A stretch of DNA of 64,000 bases from Physcia stellaris (lineage: Eukaryota > Ascomycota > Lecanoromycetes > Caliciales > Physciaceae), in NCBI GenBank assembly GCA_018902385.1, contig JABSSW010000007.1:434001-498000 (forward strand). Direction: 5' to 3'. Below, in pieces: positions 21,673-31,969 of the stretch. The translations under genes were made by a program, and so were the position numbers. The notes under the pieces are model-generated. The model was given only the letters and a program-made list of their open reading frames with translations. It was not told the DNA's origin and made no database searches. Position 1 is the stretch's first letter. Every line of letters starts with the position of its first letter.

Positions 21673-24600
21673 ATGGCGCCTTTTGTACCTCGGCAGCGTA
21701 AGCACAGAAAAATCCAAAAAGTAAAGCGAGGCGACAGCGGTCATAATGATTCGAATTCGAATGCGCTGGAAATCTTACCAGCCTCAATTGAATCGAAAGA
21801 GGAAAAGAAATCCGCTATGAAAAATGCTTTGCGGGCGGAGAAACCAAAAATGTCAAGCAAGAAGCAAAAGAGACTGGACAAATACATTGTAAGCTATGTA
21901 TGTAGTCAATCAGGAGGGCATTAGGCTAAGGACTATGTCCAGGACAAGAAATTACGGAAGGAAGAGAACTTGGATCTCATCAAGAAGCTAGCCAGCACGA
22001 GAGTCGACACCTCGTTGTTCCGAAGTTCTCGCGATCTCGGTGTAAGCAAAGAGTCAAAACGCACCACCCTTGCTCGAGCTCTCAAAGAGCAACAGGCGGG
22101 TATAAATTTGATCGGTAACCACAACCTTCTCTTCGATGACCGACATGTAGCGAGCAGTGATTCCGGTGAGTCAGATGCATCCCGTGAGCCAGACCCTCAC
22201 CAACTCCCACACTTAAAGCCGCAGCCATCGATTCCTTTTGGAGGCGGACTTAAGCGGTCACTCGAGACTGACAATGACGGGAGACCCGTGATCAAGAGGC
22301 GTATGCGACGGCAACATGTCCCAAAAATTACCATTCCTAACGATGATTTACCTTGGGAAGGTTTCAGCTCGGCAGAGGACTCTGATTCAGACCAGTCCTC
22401 GGTCTCTACAGTTGCATCTGTCGGCACGCAGACAGAATCCGAGGATCTGGATGAAGGATCTGGATCGACCAGTGAGGAGGAAAAAAGCGAGGACGGTCGT
22501 GAAGCTCGCCTAGGACGGTCATCAGCGTTCAAAGCATGGGCAACGCAGCAAGTCAATGAAGCTCTAGGATTCAAGCCTACTTCGATTAGTGAGGGTGCTG
22601 GAAATTTAGAAACCCAGTCGTCCGATATCGACTTCAGGCCTCGGGAATTGGAACAAGAGCCTTTGCCACCTGAACTGAGTTTGATCAGTACTGTCCCAGA
22701 GCGCAAAGCCTACAGTACCAGGGTTGAGCGCAGTCCACAAATACAAGAAGCGCGAACACTTTTGCCTGTGGTTGCAGAAGAGCAGAAGATCATGGAAGCA
22801 GTGTTTAATAATCCGTACGTGGTCATTTGGGGCGCTACAGGAAGTGGGAAAACGACCCAGGTCCCTCAATTTCTCTTCGAAGCAGGCTTTGGTAACAAAA
22901 ACAGTCTCACACCAGGCATGATAGGTGTGACGCAGCCCCGGAGGGTGGCTGCTGTAAGTATGTCGAAACGTGTCAGTGATGAGCTCGGTTCCTTGCCCGA
23001 TAAGGTTGCATACCAAATACGATACGAAAGCTCCGTAAGTGCAAGGACTGCAATAAAATTCATGACAGATGGTATCCTGATACGGGAAATCGCCAATGAC
23101 TTTGCTCTATTGAAGTATTCCGTGATCATCATAGATGAAGCACACGAACGAAGCACAAACACAGATATACTGATTGGAATGGTAAGTCGAATCGTTGATT
23201 TGAGGGCTACCATGAACCAAGAAGCTCCGAAGATCACACCACTGAAACTTATCATTATGTCTGCAACGTTAAGAATCTCCGATTTCTTGGAAAACTCGAA
23301 CCTGTTCCGTCACGGGACTCCTCCTTTGGTGCAAGCTGAAGGACGTCAGTATCCAGTGACTGTACACTTTTCGCGGAGAACTCAAAGAGACTACCTAGAA
23401 GAGACCTTTCAGAAAGTTAGCAAAGGGCACAAGAAGCTCCCTCCCGGAGGCATGTTAGTTTTTCTCACTGGACAAAATGAGATCAACGCTTTATCGAAGC
23501 GTCTCAGGGATCATTTTGTAAATACACAAGCTAGCAATAGCACGAATCAGAAGACCACCCTATCTGCCCGCGATGCGCCTCTTGAGGCTGAAGACCTCGA
23601 CCTCGGTGATCGTTCTGGCATCAATCGAGACCTAGACAATAATGACGATGACTTGTGGGAGGAGAGAGACGATGATGATGAATTTGCGATTGGCGATATT
23701 GAAGGCTCTACTTCAGTGTCTTCTCAAATCCATGTCCTTCCACTATACTCTCAGCTACAGACCAAAGACCAAATGCGTGTCTTTGAGCCTGTTCCAGACA
23801 ATGCTCGATTAATTGTGCTGGCAACGAATGTTGCCGAGACTAGTTTGACGATACCAGGCATCCGATATGTCTTTGACTGTGGGCGCGCGAAGGAGAGGAC
23901 ATATGACCATCTAACGGGTGTACAGGGTTTTGAAATTGACTGGATCAGCAAGGCAAGCGCAAGCCAGCGGGCAGGACGAGCCGGTCGAACTGGACCGGGT
24001 CATTGCTATCGCCTTTACTCATCAGCGGTATATGAGCGTGATTTTCAGGAGTATGCTGAACCCGAGATTCTGCGAATGCCCGTCGAAGGGGTAGTTTTGC
24101 AATTGAAGAGTATGGACATACAGCATGTTGTCAATTTTCCATTCCCTACTCCACCCGATCGTCAGAGTCTGGCAAAGGCCGAAAAGCTTCTCACTTACAT
24201 TGGTGCTGTATCTCCGCATGGTAAGATAACGCTCGTAGGCCGAGAGCTGTCGGCTTATCCGCTCTCACCGCGACTCTCCAAAATGCTTGTGATAGGCCAT
24301 CAGCACGCTTGTATGCCGTATACCATTGCTATGGTCTCGGCGTTAGCAGTCCAGGACCTTTTCATACCAGAGAACCAACTTGATCTTTCAATGCTTGTAC
24401 GAGATGTCGGGACTATCTATAGTACGGCTGATCGAACTGAGGATGAGTCGCGAGTACAACGAAAAAGAGAGTTCAACAAGGCCCACGGTATCTTCGGCAA
24501 GAACTCGGCCACCAGCGATGCTATAAAAGCGCTCACAGCTCTGTGTGCATATGCTTATGCTCCGGATCCTGACACATTCGCTCAAAACTACTTCCTGAAC

Positions 24601-25272
24601 CCAAAGTCTGTTAAGGAGGCCTCTACTTTACGCCGCCAGCTCAGTACAGTGGTCCAGAACAACCAACCTGGCATACTACCGCCCAAATTTGACAATCGTC
24701 TAACGCAACCTTCACCAAAGCAGCTCAAAGCATTAGAGCAAATCCTTGCTGCCGCTTTCATTGATCATGTGGCCATTCGAGCTGATCTCGCCCCTACAGT
24801 GGAGAACATGCCGCGAAAACCAAGTCGGGCGATAGATGTCCCGTACCTTCCATTATTCCCATCGCACCAAGGCAAAGCTGAGGATCTCATCGACATCGCG
24901 GTCTTTGTTCATCCTTCTTCGGTGTTGGCAAAACTTTCCCCAAAAGAGCTTCCGCACTACATTATCTATTCCCATCTCCAGCGTGGTACACCCGCAAGTG
25001 TGGAAGGTGCTAAAAAACCGCGGACGAGAATGCACTCCCTGGTCTCCGTAACGGGAAAGCAAATCGCAGCTTTGGCAAGAGGCACGCCTTTGTTAGAATA
25101 TGGCAAGCCGATTGGGAAAGTGACGGAGACTGATGCCGGACGCAGAGAGTGTTGGGTAGTCCCTGAAGTTGTGGGGGAGAAGGGAGGAAGGAGATGGCCT
25201 TTACCAGCGCAGAAGGTGTTACAAAGGAAAGACATCAAAGCTGGATGGGTAGTAGACAAGATCCTGGATTAG
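21673..25272 (+). CDS. ECM16: DEAH-box RNA helicase Dhr1/Ecm16 (DHX37)
   Basis: Exons 21673-21888 and 21943-25272 give 1181 residues (yeast Ecm16 1267). In the SSU processome it releases U3 snoRNA from pre-18S rRNA in the nucleolus. A basic N-terminus leads to KKQKRLDKYIDKKLRKEENLDLIKKLA across the intron, a Dhr1 signature. The helicase core has motif I GATGSGKTTQ (about 368-377), motif II DEAH (about 470), motif III SAT (about 511), motif V TNVAETSLTIPG and motif VI QRAGRAGRTGPGHC (about 746), then the HA2/winged-helix and OB-fold regions (LIVYSHLQRG-type, here YIIYSHLQRGTPAS). An acidic insert (DNNDDDLWEERDDDDEFAIGDIE) sits in RecA2, as in Dhr1 orthologues. The 54-nt intron acceptor (CAG before GACAAG) was chosen by family continuity. 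Confidence 0.95.
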
Positions 25273-25993
25273 AGAAAAATAGCGTGCATTTGATGAAGGG
25301 TAATAAAAGGGGTAATCCCTTCTGAATGAAGAGTCCGGCTTTACCTTATCTATGGACCTTGTCGAACTACGCTAGCAGGTTTTAAAGCGAAGCTCTTCGA
25401 GCTTGCGAATAGATAAAAGCGTTACTTGAAAGTACTTTTATAAAAAAGGGCCAGCAATGTAATGAGAACAGGACGTGATAGGGTTTAAAAGTCTAGGATG
25501 AGAAAGTAGATGTAGAGGTAAAACGGCTATGCCTTCAATTCTTTCCCTACATTCCTCCTGCTGGAACGTACAAGCGACAATCAAATTTTGTGTTCATCAT
25601 CGCCAATGTTCCGCATTGTCAACAAGCCATAACATGACAGGCTGATGTTGGCGGGTCAGCAATAAGACAGTGTAGAAGACGCTGGGAAAGTTCGGTTGTT
25701 GGGCCCATGAGACGGCTATGTTCTTCAATTCATTCGAGGAGTTCGAATCAGGAATTATTATCCAGTGCCAAATGAGATATCTTCAGATTGTGTTGACATG
25801 AATACCTGCCGAAATACATGGCTTTAAGTTCGGACGGTTAGTGGCCACTGGCTGGGGTTTCACAAGCCGCTAAGATATCGGTTAGCAATCAGACCTCGAT
25901 ACTCGATAGACATCATGAAGCCTCTTCTCTATGACATCTCCACATTGTCCATGACGGGGCAATGTCAGTGATTTGAGAAAGCCATGTGCATCA
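25273..25993. other. Intergenic interval without a recognisable gene
   Basis: 721 bp between DHR1 and the proteasome chaperone gene, both reading right. It should hold the DHR1 3' UTR and the next promoter. A short repetitive AAG/AAAG stretch occurs near 25380-25450. I see no ORF of interest, no tRNA-like B box and no repeat with a partner in the window. Confidence 0.4.
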
Positions 25994-26574
25994 ATGTCGA
26001 TATCCATTGAGATGCCTCAAGCTATGCCCTCTGACTCACATCATCCATCCTCCTCAATTCCATCAGAGTATCCGGTCACGACAAAGCAAGCTGAAGGCGT
26101 CATTCGTGGTATCCCTACCGAAGTCCGGACAACTTACTTCTCTGATAAAATCATGGTGACTGTCTCTCAAGAAGGAAGATTGGCTCAATGGGTAAAACTC
26201 TCTTTCTTCTTCTTCCCTTCCTTTCCCGTTCCTCGCCTCTTTACATATCTTGTCAGCGCGGCTCACTGTTAAGCAAGGTCCACGTACCTCTAGAAGCCAG
26301 CAGTTCCACTTTATCAGACTTGCCTCTTCCCTCAACCACCGATGAGGACAGCCTTCTACCAATGTCTCACCTGACCCCCAAAATTCTGCTTGGAGGGTCT
26401 ACAGCTATAAGAGATACTACCGGTCAGCTGTATGCTACACAAATCGCTAGTGCCATTGCTACAAGAAATCCACAAGAGACTAGGACTGTGTTGTTGGGAC
26501 TAGGTTTGAGCAATTATGAAGCTAATCAGGAGGTCTTCTATGATACAATGGATTTAGTGCACCGGTGTTTGTAA
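25994..26574 (+). CDS. Proteasome assembly chaperone 3-like (PAC3/PSMG3)
   Basis: Exons 25994-26191 and 26278-26574 give 164 residues; the 86-nt intron is pyrimidine-rich and ends CAAG. The body reads VRTTYFSDKIMVTVSQEGRLAQWVHVPL, then LLPMSHLTPKILLGG, DTTGQLYATQIASAIATRNPQE and RTVLLGLGL. This matches the fungal PAC3/Pba3-like small fold, which with PAC4/Pba4 helps order alpha subunits during 20S proteasome ring assembly. The family match is from memory of these motifs. Three in-frame Met codons (25994, 26012, 26027) precede the conserved part; I used the first. Confidence 0.8.
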
Positions 26575-26856
26575 ACAGGTAGATCTGGCCCATGTCTTAT
26601 GAAACAACAGGTGAACTAAGTTAACAGAAATATTGAAAGATGAAGACTGGGAAAAGGCAATGGAAAAAAGTTTCTTCCATAGCCACTGGACAAAGCAAAA
26701 AGAGCCGGAACTGTCCCAGACATCATCTCTTGGTAAGAAGATCCCGCCAGATACCTCCCGATTCTTTCCCAACTCTCAACAGGCTTTTCCAGATATTCCT
26801 TGACTATCTTCGTTCGAAAATAAGCCTCTCTCGAAACAACTCATACTAGGACATGC

Positions 26857-27628
26857 TCATTGTGACTTCTCACAGAACTTAATACTGAAGACCGGTCCAT
26901 CGATTTTCCCATTTCTCTTCGTGTCTGGAAACATCCAGTGAGGCTCTATCCTCATACCCATATCCATGGCCAAGCAGAAAATGTTGAACTTGCTGAATTT
27001 GCTGGCGTTACCACCAACTACAAAACAATGTCCGATCTTTATCTTTTGTAGCTCTTTGGCAAAGGAAGTCATGTTCGTCCAATCTAGGCCATAATATCGA
27101 AGGAATAGTACCAACTTTTCAACGTGAAGTCGATTCTTCATAGCCTGTAGTGAACGTCGCATATATTCAACGTTAAACGTTCCTTCCCCCAATGACTGGT
27201 CGTGGCCAATATCCAGGATCAACTCTTTGAAATGCGGTAAACATACGGCGGGCTCGCATCCGTTAAGGCGACACCGAGTCAGGCCAATGGGCTTGTTGAT
27301 CAACCGAAGCTCAGAGGCGAAATTATCGAAGCAAAAACGATTCTCCATGTACAGGTAATTGCGAGTCTCATGATAAGTTGTACGTCTGACGGGGCATAGA
27401 ATCAGTGCAGAACAATACCAAGCGAATCGTAACTTACGAGACACCGAGTAGACCGACCGCGATGTTAGGCCTGAAGGGGCGGTCTGTCAGGCATGGCATT
27501 CTGAAAGCTCCGCCACGGGCTGTCAATGCCAGTTTGAAAATCTTGTTCCGCAACTCTGGAGGAAGCTTGCCAAGGCTAGATCTAGCCCAAACGTTTTCCT
27601 GCTGTCTCTTGATCAGCCCACAGCACAT
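26857..27628 (-). CDS. F-box-like fungal protein of unknown function
   Basis: Exons 27628-27438 and 27385-26857 give 239 residues; the 52-nt intron starts GTAAGT and ends CAG. The N-terminal third has SLGKLPPELRNKIFKLAL, the LPxELRNxIYxLxL motif of many fungal F-box-like proteins. Across the splice site comes GLLGVSRTTYHETRNYLYMENRFCFDNF, matching the usual L..vsrq.y.Ear..lY.eN.F.f block, which supports the intron. The rest has no recognised domain. Such proteins are numerous in Pezizomycotina; a role in SCF-type ubiquitination is possible but not shown. The start Met is the only one before the motif. Confidence 0.78.
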
Positions 27629-27637
27629 TGCCCTAGC

Positions 27638-27874
27638 CTAGATTGGAGGGTTTACCATGCAGTTATTGCTAGCTTTCCCAGCATCCCAGCCTTGAAGGAA
27701 CCCAGCAAATGCATGCTTGCCCAAATCGATAACACGTTCAGGGAGAAAGCAGTTGGCAATACATTTGACGGTTATAGCCACAACGACACCGATTAAAGCC
27801 ACAAGGATCTCAAGTGTGGAGTTGTTTTTTGCGGTCATGGATGCCTTTACCTTAGCTATGCGACTCACGTTCAT
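27638..27874 (-). CDS. Possible small membrane protein (weak)
   Basis: An open frame of 78 codons from the ATG at 27874 contains one hydrophobic stretch, LEILVALIGVVVAITVKCIA, then LPERVIDLGKHAFAGFLQGW. It follows the F-box-like gene in the same orientation, its stop lying 10 bp upstream of that gene's start codon. There is no family match and no splice continuity to a longer gene, so it may be chance or the last exon of something unrecognised. Confidence 0.25.
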   Translation of the reverse strand: MNVSRIAKVKASMTAKNNSTLEILVALIGVVVAITVKCIANCFLPERVIDLGKHAFAGFLQGWDAGKASNNCMVNPPI

Positions 27875-27899
27875 GCTTGTGGCAACGGTGACCGACAAA

Positions 27900-29473
27900 A
27901 CGTCTATTATCTACATTAGCATTGCTGCTGACTGGTTCTCAGGGGTAAAGCTCACTACTTAATGTTGATTAGAAGTATACATGGAGCAACTGATGATGAG
28001 CAGAAAGCACGAGGGCTATTGAGCAAGGACTAATGGTGATCGTGGAAGGTGCAAGCAATTGGAAGATGCTGAAAGGCGACCCAAGTGAATTTACGTGTTA
28101 AAATTGCGTCTGGGGAGGCGCGGTGCCAGAATAGGTAATGTTAAAGGCTTTGATCACATGTTTCTCAAGATTCTGAAATTACTCTGCTCTGATTTTCAAA
28201 CCCTTTCTTGATTCTTGTCAAACAGTCTACTACTACTAGTGAAGCTTTTTGAGAGTGACAACATTTCTCTCATTTACTAATTCATCACAGTTTCTTTCAA
28301 TGGACATGGAATCATATGGTCCATTTATGTCAACTAGTTAGCTGACCTTTTCCTTGTAGAAATACCAGATGCATGGATGGCCATGGCAAGAGCTGGAGAG
28401 TGCCAAAGCAATATCGAAGACTCCCATCATTTTCAAACTCTTATGTCAAAAATAAGATAGGGACCTCAATGGGATCAAATCAATTCGAGGAGCATCTTGT
28501 AAAGAATGCAATTGTAGTCGACAGCAGTTCCAATTGCTACCTACAAGCACAGAATGCTACTGATATCACTCGAACAGAGAAACACGAGTCAAGGTGGCTT
28601 CATTGAAGGATAATACCATACTGACGTTAACTCGAGATTGAGTCTGACAGTCCACCACACGCCTATATCCAGAGAACAATGTCACTCAGATGGTCTAGTA
28701 CTACTGTTACAAAGCAGTCCTGGCTAAGGAGGCATCGAATTCTGTCTAGGTCTAAATCTATGACATTGAGCAACAGAATAGTGACACAGATATAGCACTT
28801 TGGGACCATCGGCTTTCATGGACATATATATTTCCTCTTGCACCGTCGCAAGTCGGGCTAGCCTCAGCCATAGGGCGATCCCATATCTACAACAAGTTGC
28901 TCTTGGTGCTCTCTGCCTTGAACAGGCTATAGGCACATTCAACCAACCTCTTGCGGTAAAGTCAGCACAGCCTCAGCACTTTTCTCACCGCTGCTCTTCA
29001 CGCGCTTCAAGACACGAAACTCTGCTGATCAAACGACATTATCCAATACCAACCGAGCCTCAATTCGATTCAGACAGATTCCGGAAATTGCCAACACGTC
29101 AAGCAAACCGCAAGGCTCTGAATCGACCAACGATGAAGGTCATAAGCGAGATATCTTCCATGTAATGGCCCTATTTTGAGTCCATCACTTAAGGGCATAG
29201 ACCAGTCTATAGTCCCTACATTAGTAGGAAGATCTGATGCTAAGAGCAATTTATCGACCCCAATCCATCAGCCTCATCGACATTTTAGACGAATGACTGG
29301 CGCGCATCCCGGCCTGAAGCGCCCATTCTCCACGCTGCCAAGCTGTAGGATTCCCTAGGACGTGCCGCGTTTCAAGTGCCACTGTTCTTCTATACTCTGC
29401 ACAGCCAGCTATTATTGTTTAAGTATTGATCATTAGTCGACGATGCCCTCGATTCCATTATGTCGCGCACGCC
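27900..29473. other. Gene-poor interval
   Basis: About 1.6 kb. Open frames at 28373-28606 and 28800-29165 (+) are short, compositionally ordinary and match nothing I know. There are no terminal repeats or tRNA-like motifs. It may contain diverged gene or transposon remains that cannot be recognised by eye. Confidence 0.35.
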
Positions 29474-30477
29474 ATGTTCCTTCAGTTCATGTTTTCGCTG
29501 GCTCATATCATTGCCCTTAGTTCCTTTCTCGGTGGCACCTCAGCGACTTGCTGGTTTCCGGACGGAAAGACCATAGCAGATACCTATAAAACATGCAACA
29601 CAACAACAAACGAAGCTCACAGCGCATGTTGCGACGTCGGAGATCCCTGTTCAACGAATGGATTCTGTATGGGTAATGCAGGCTTTGCCTATCGTGGAGG
29701 CTGCACCGACAGCACTTGGGAATCACCCAGCTGTGCTAAGGTGTGCAAAAGTGGTGAGTATTCTCACATAGAGAGAGAGAGAGGTATTAGATGTGTAAAT
29801 GCTTATACCACGAAGCCTCACTAGATAGCTTCAGCAACATCTTTCCCTGCCCGGTCAACAACGGCAGCTTCGCAAAAGCGTTCTGTTGTGGAGCACGAGA
29901 GGGCAGCAAAGAGTCAAAGGCAGGATGCTGCGACTCGAGCTTCATTTTCGTTGATAAAGGCGGAACCGGACGATTCTTCAACCCGGCGCAATTCCTCCCA
30001 GCCTCCTCTTCGTCAGCCACGTCTTCGTCTCCAGCTTCGAAAACGTCGACCAACACAGCTTCCTCGACCGTAACGTCCCAAGCCCATCGTTCAGCAACAG
30101 CAATTCCCACAACATCTTCAACAGTCCCCGAAGCGGCAGCAGCAACGACCACTCCAGCCTCAGCAAGCAACAAACCCGACTCAGCGAACCGCACGGCCGC
30201 AATAGCAGCAGGCGTCAGCGTCCCCATAGCCGTAATCGCAATAGCCAGTCTCATCTTCCTTCTCTTCCGCGAGCGCAATCTGCGAAGGCGCGCCGAAAAC
30301 GGCGGCAACCGCGCCTCGGTGTATCAGCTGGACGCGACGAAGGGGAATTGGGCGGTCGCGGAACCTCAGGAGCTGGAGAACCCGTTTGGGGAGCTGGGCT
30401 CGAAGAATGTGCATGAGATTGCGCCTGGGTCTCCGAGGGGGAGGATGGGTGGGGTGCTGAGTCCGGTGGCGAGGTAG
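29474..30477 (+). CDS. Secreted Cys-rich, Ser/Thr-rich single-pass membrane protein
   Basis: Exons 29474-29753 and 29816-30477 give 313 residues. The Met at 29474 starts a signal peptide (FLQFMFSLAHIIALSSFLGG, cleavage near TSA-TC). A Cys-rich ectodomain follows: CWFPDGKT, YKTCNTTTNEAHSACCDVGD, CSTNGFCMG and GGCTDSTWESPSCAKVCKS, then CCGAREGSKESKAGCCD. A long Ser/Thr/Ala stalk, one transmembrane helix (AAIAAGVSVPIAVIAIASLI), RERNLRRR and a cytosolic tail complete it. The layout resembles fungal wall-anchored sensors or WSC-like proteins, but the Cys pattern is the common fungal C..P.G....C......CC type, not WSC. The intron (62 nt) contains a GA run. Function unknown. Confidence 0.82.
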
Positions 30478-31969
30478 CGGGGGGAGATCTGGCTGATGCT
30501 GGTACTTGGTATAATCCATCTGATGACTTATGGGAGTCCTTTTCGAGAAGATTGACGTCTATTGCGGTCTAATGGAGACTTCAGAGGCCTTCGCCATTGT
30601 CTCGCATCTTTGCTGCCAGCACTGTTTTCATTCCAGACATGATTATACGAATGTGAAAATCCTCCGTACCGTTCTCAACCTATAGGCCCCAGCTCGATCG
30701 TCTCGATCATTTTCTCTCCCTCTGCCTTTCCCTCTCCCTCTCCCTCTCCCTCTCCCTCTCCCTCTCCCTCTCCCTTTCCCTCTCTCTCTCTCTCTCCCTC
30801 TCCCTCTCCCTCTTCCTTTTTCTCTCCCTCTTTCTCTCTCTCTCTCTCTTTTTTTCTTTCTCTCTCTCTCTTTTTTTTTTCTTTTTCTTTCTCTCTCTTT
30901 TTCTCTTTCTCTTTCTTTTTCTTTTTCTTTTTCTCTCTCTTTCTTTCTTTTTTTTTTTCTTTTTTTCTTTTTTTTTCTTTCTCTTTCTCTTTCTCTCTCT
31001 CTTTCTTTTTCTTTTTTTTTCTTTTTCTTTTTCTCTTTTTCTTTTTCTTTTTTTCTCTCTTCTTTTCTCTCTCTCTTTTCTTTTTCTCCCTCTATCTTTT
31101 ACCCATTGCAATCATTCACCAGAATTACAACTCAACATCCCCTCCAAGATGCTCAAAGGAAGCCGCCTGCGTGGTGCCATTCGATAAAAGTATATCCCAA
31201 CCCCTCAAACAGCTCATATGATAGAGAACTATACAATCCCAGGCGAGCCTCAAACCACTACACAGATTGGTTCGTCCCCCCATCCCAGTCCATCTGATAA
31301 ACCTTCACAGCCAGAAATGATCCGGTAAGCCTGGCTTCATGGGGACCTCGTAGTGGCAGCTCTCTGTCTCTGCTTCAATACCATCGATGATCTAAATATT
31401 CCTCTCTGTGCCATTCCTCTTCGTCCCCCTCGCCTCCCACCTCCACATCCTCCCTCACAGCCACCAACCCAAAATCTCCAAGATAAGATGTATTAAAACT
31501 TCCACAACCACAACCACTAATCCGTAAACCCCCGGCCCCTAACACCCCCAACACCGATCGTCCCCCGCCCCGGCTTCAGCATCATTCAGGTTGATTGGTG
31601 ACTCGGGGGGAGGAACGTGTTTTGGTTTTGTGCCCCCTCTCCCCTCCCCTCTCCCCCTCCCCCTCTCCCCTCTCCCTCTCCCACACACCACACCTAAACC
31701 ATCCAACAAACATCCAAATCAGCCTGCGGTACACGCACCTCGACCTAATGCCAGAGACGATCTGCGGGAAAAGCTGCTCCGTCGACGATGAGGGAAACAT
31801 CGGGGTCGAGTTCTATCAAAGACTAAGTGGCGTATTGTCCGCGTGTGGAGGGGGCGGAGGAGAAGGGGGAGTTTGGGGAAGTGGGGAGGGGGAGACATGG
31901 CGAATTATTCGAGACTAGTTTACGGATTATCTAGAGTAGAGTAGCTGAAGAAGGAAGTATATCGCTCAG
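30478..31969. other. Low-complexity intergenic interval
   Basis: About 1.5 kb between convergent genes. 30711-31095 is a polypyrimidine tract (own entry) and 31630-31685 is C-rich (CCCCTCTCCCCTCCCC-type). The long Lys/Glu/Arg-rich frame on the minus strand at 30707-31111 is only the translation of the tract. No gene is supported. Confidence 0.6.
30711..31095. repeat. Polypyrimidine tract, (CCCTCT)n / (CT)n / (TTTTTC)n
   Basis: About 385 bp of almost uninterrupted C and T on the plus strand. It changes from CCCTCT units through CT runs to T-rich TTTTTC units. A mirror-symmetric polypurine/polypyrimidine tract of this length can adopt triplex structure and is prone to length change and assembly error. 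Confidence 0.95.

Noticed and set aside
28800-29165. 121-codon plus-strand frame
   Set aside because: No recognisable family, unremarkable composition, no splice partner.
30707-31111. Lys/Glu/Arg-only protein on the minus strand
   Set aside because: It is the translation of the polypyrimidine tract.
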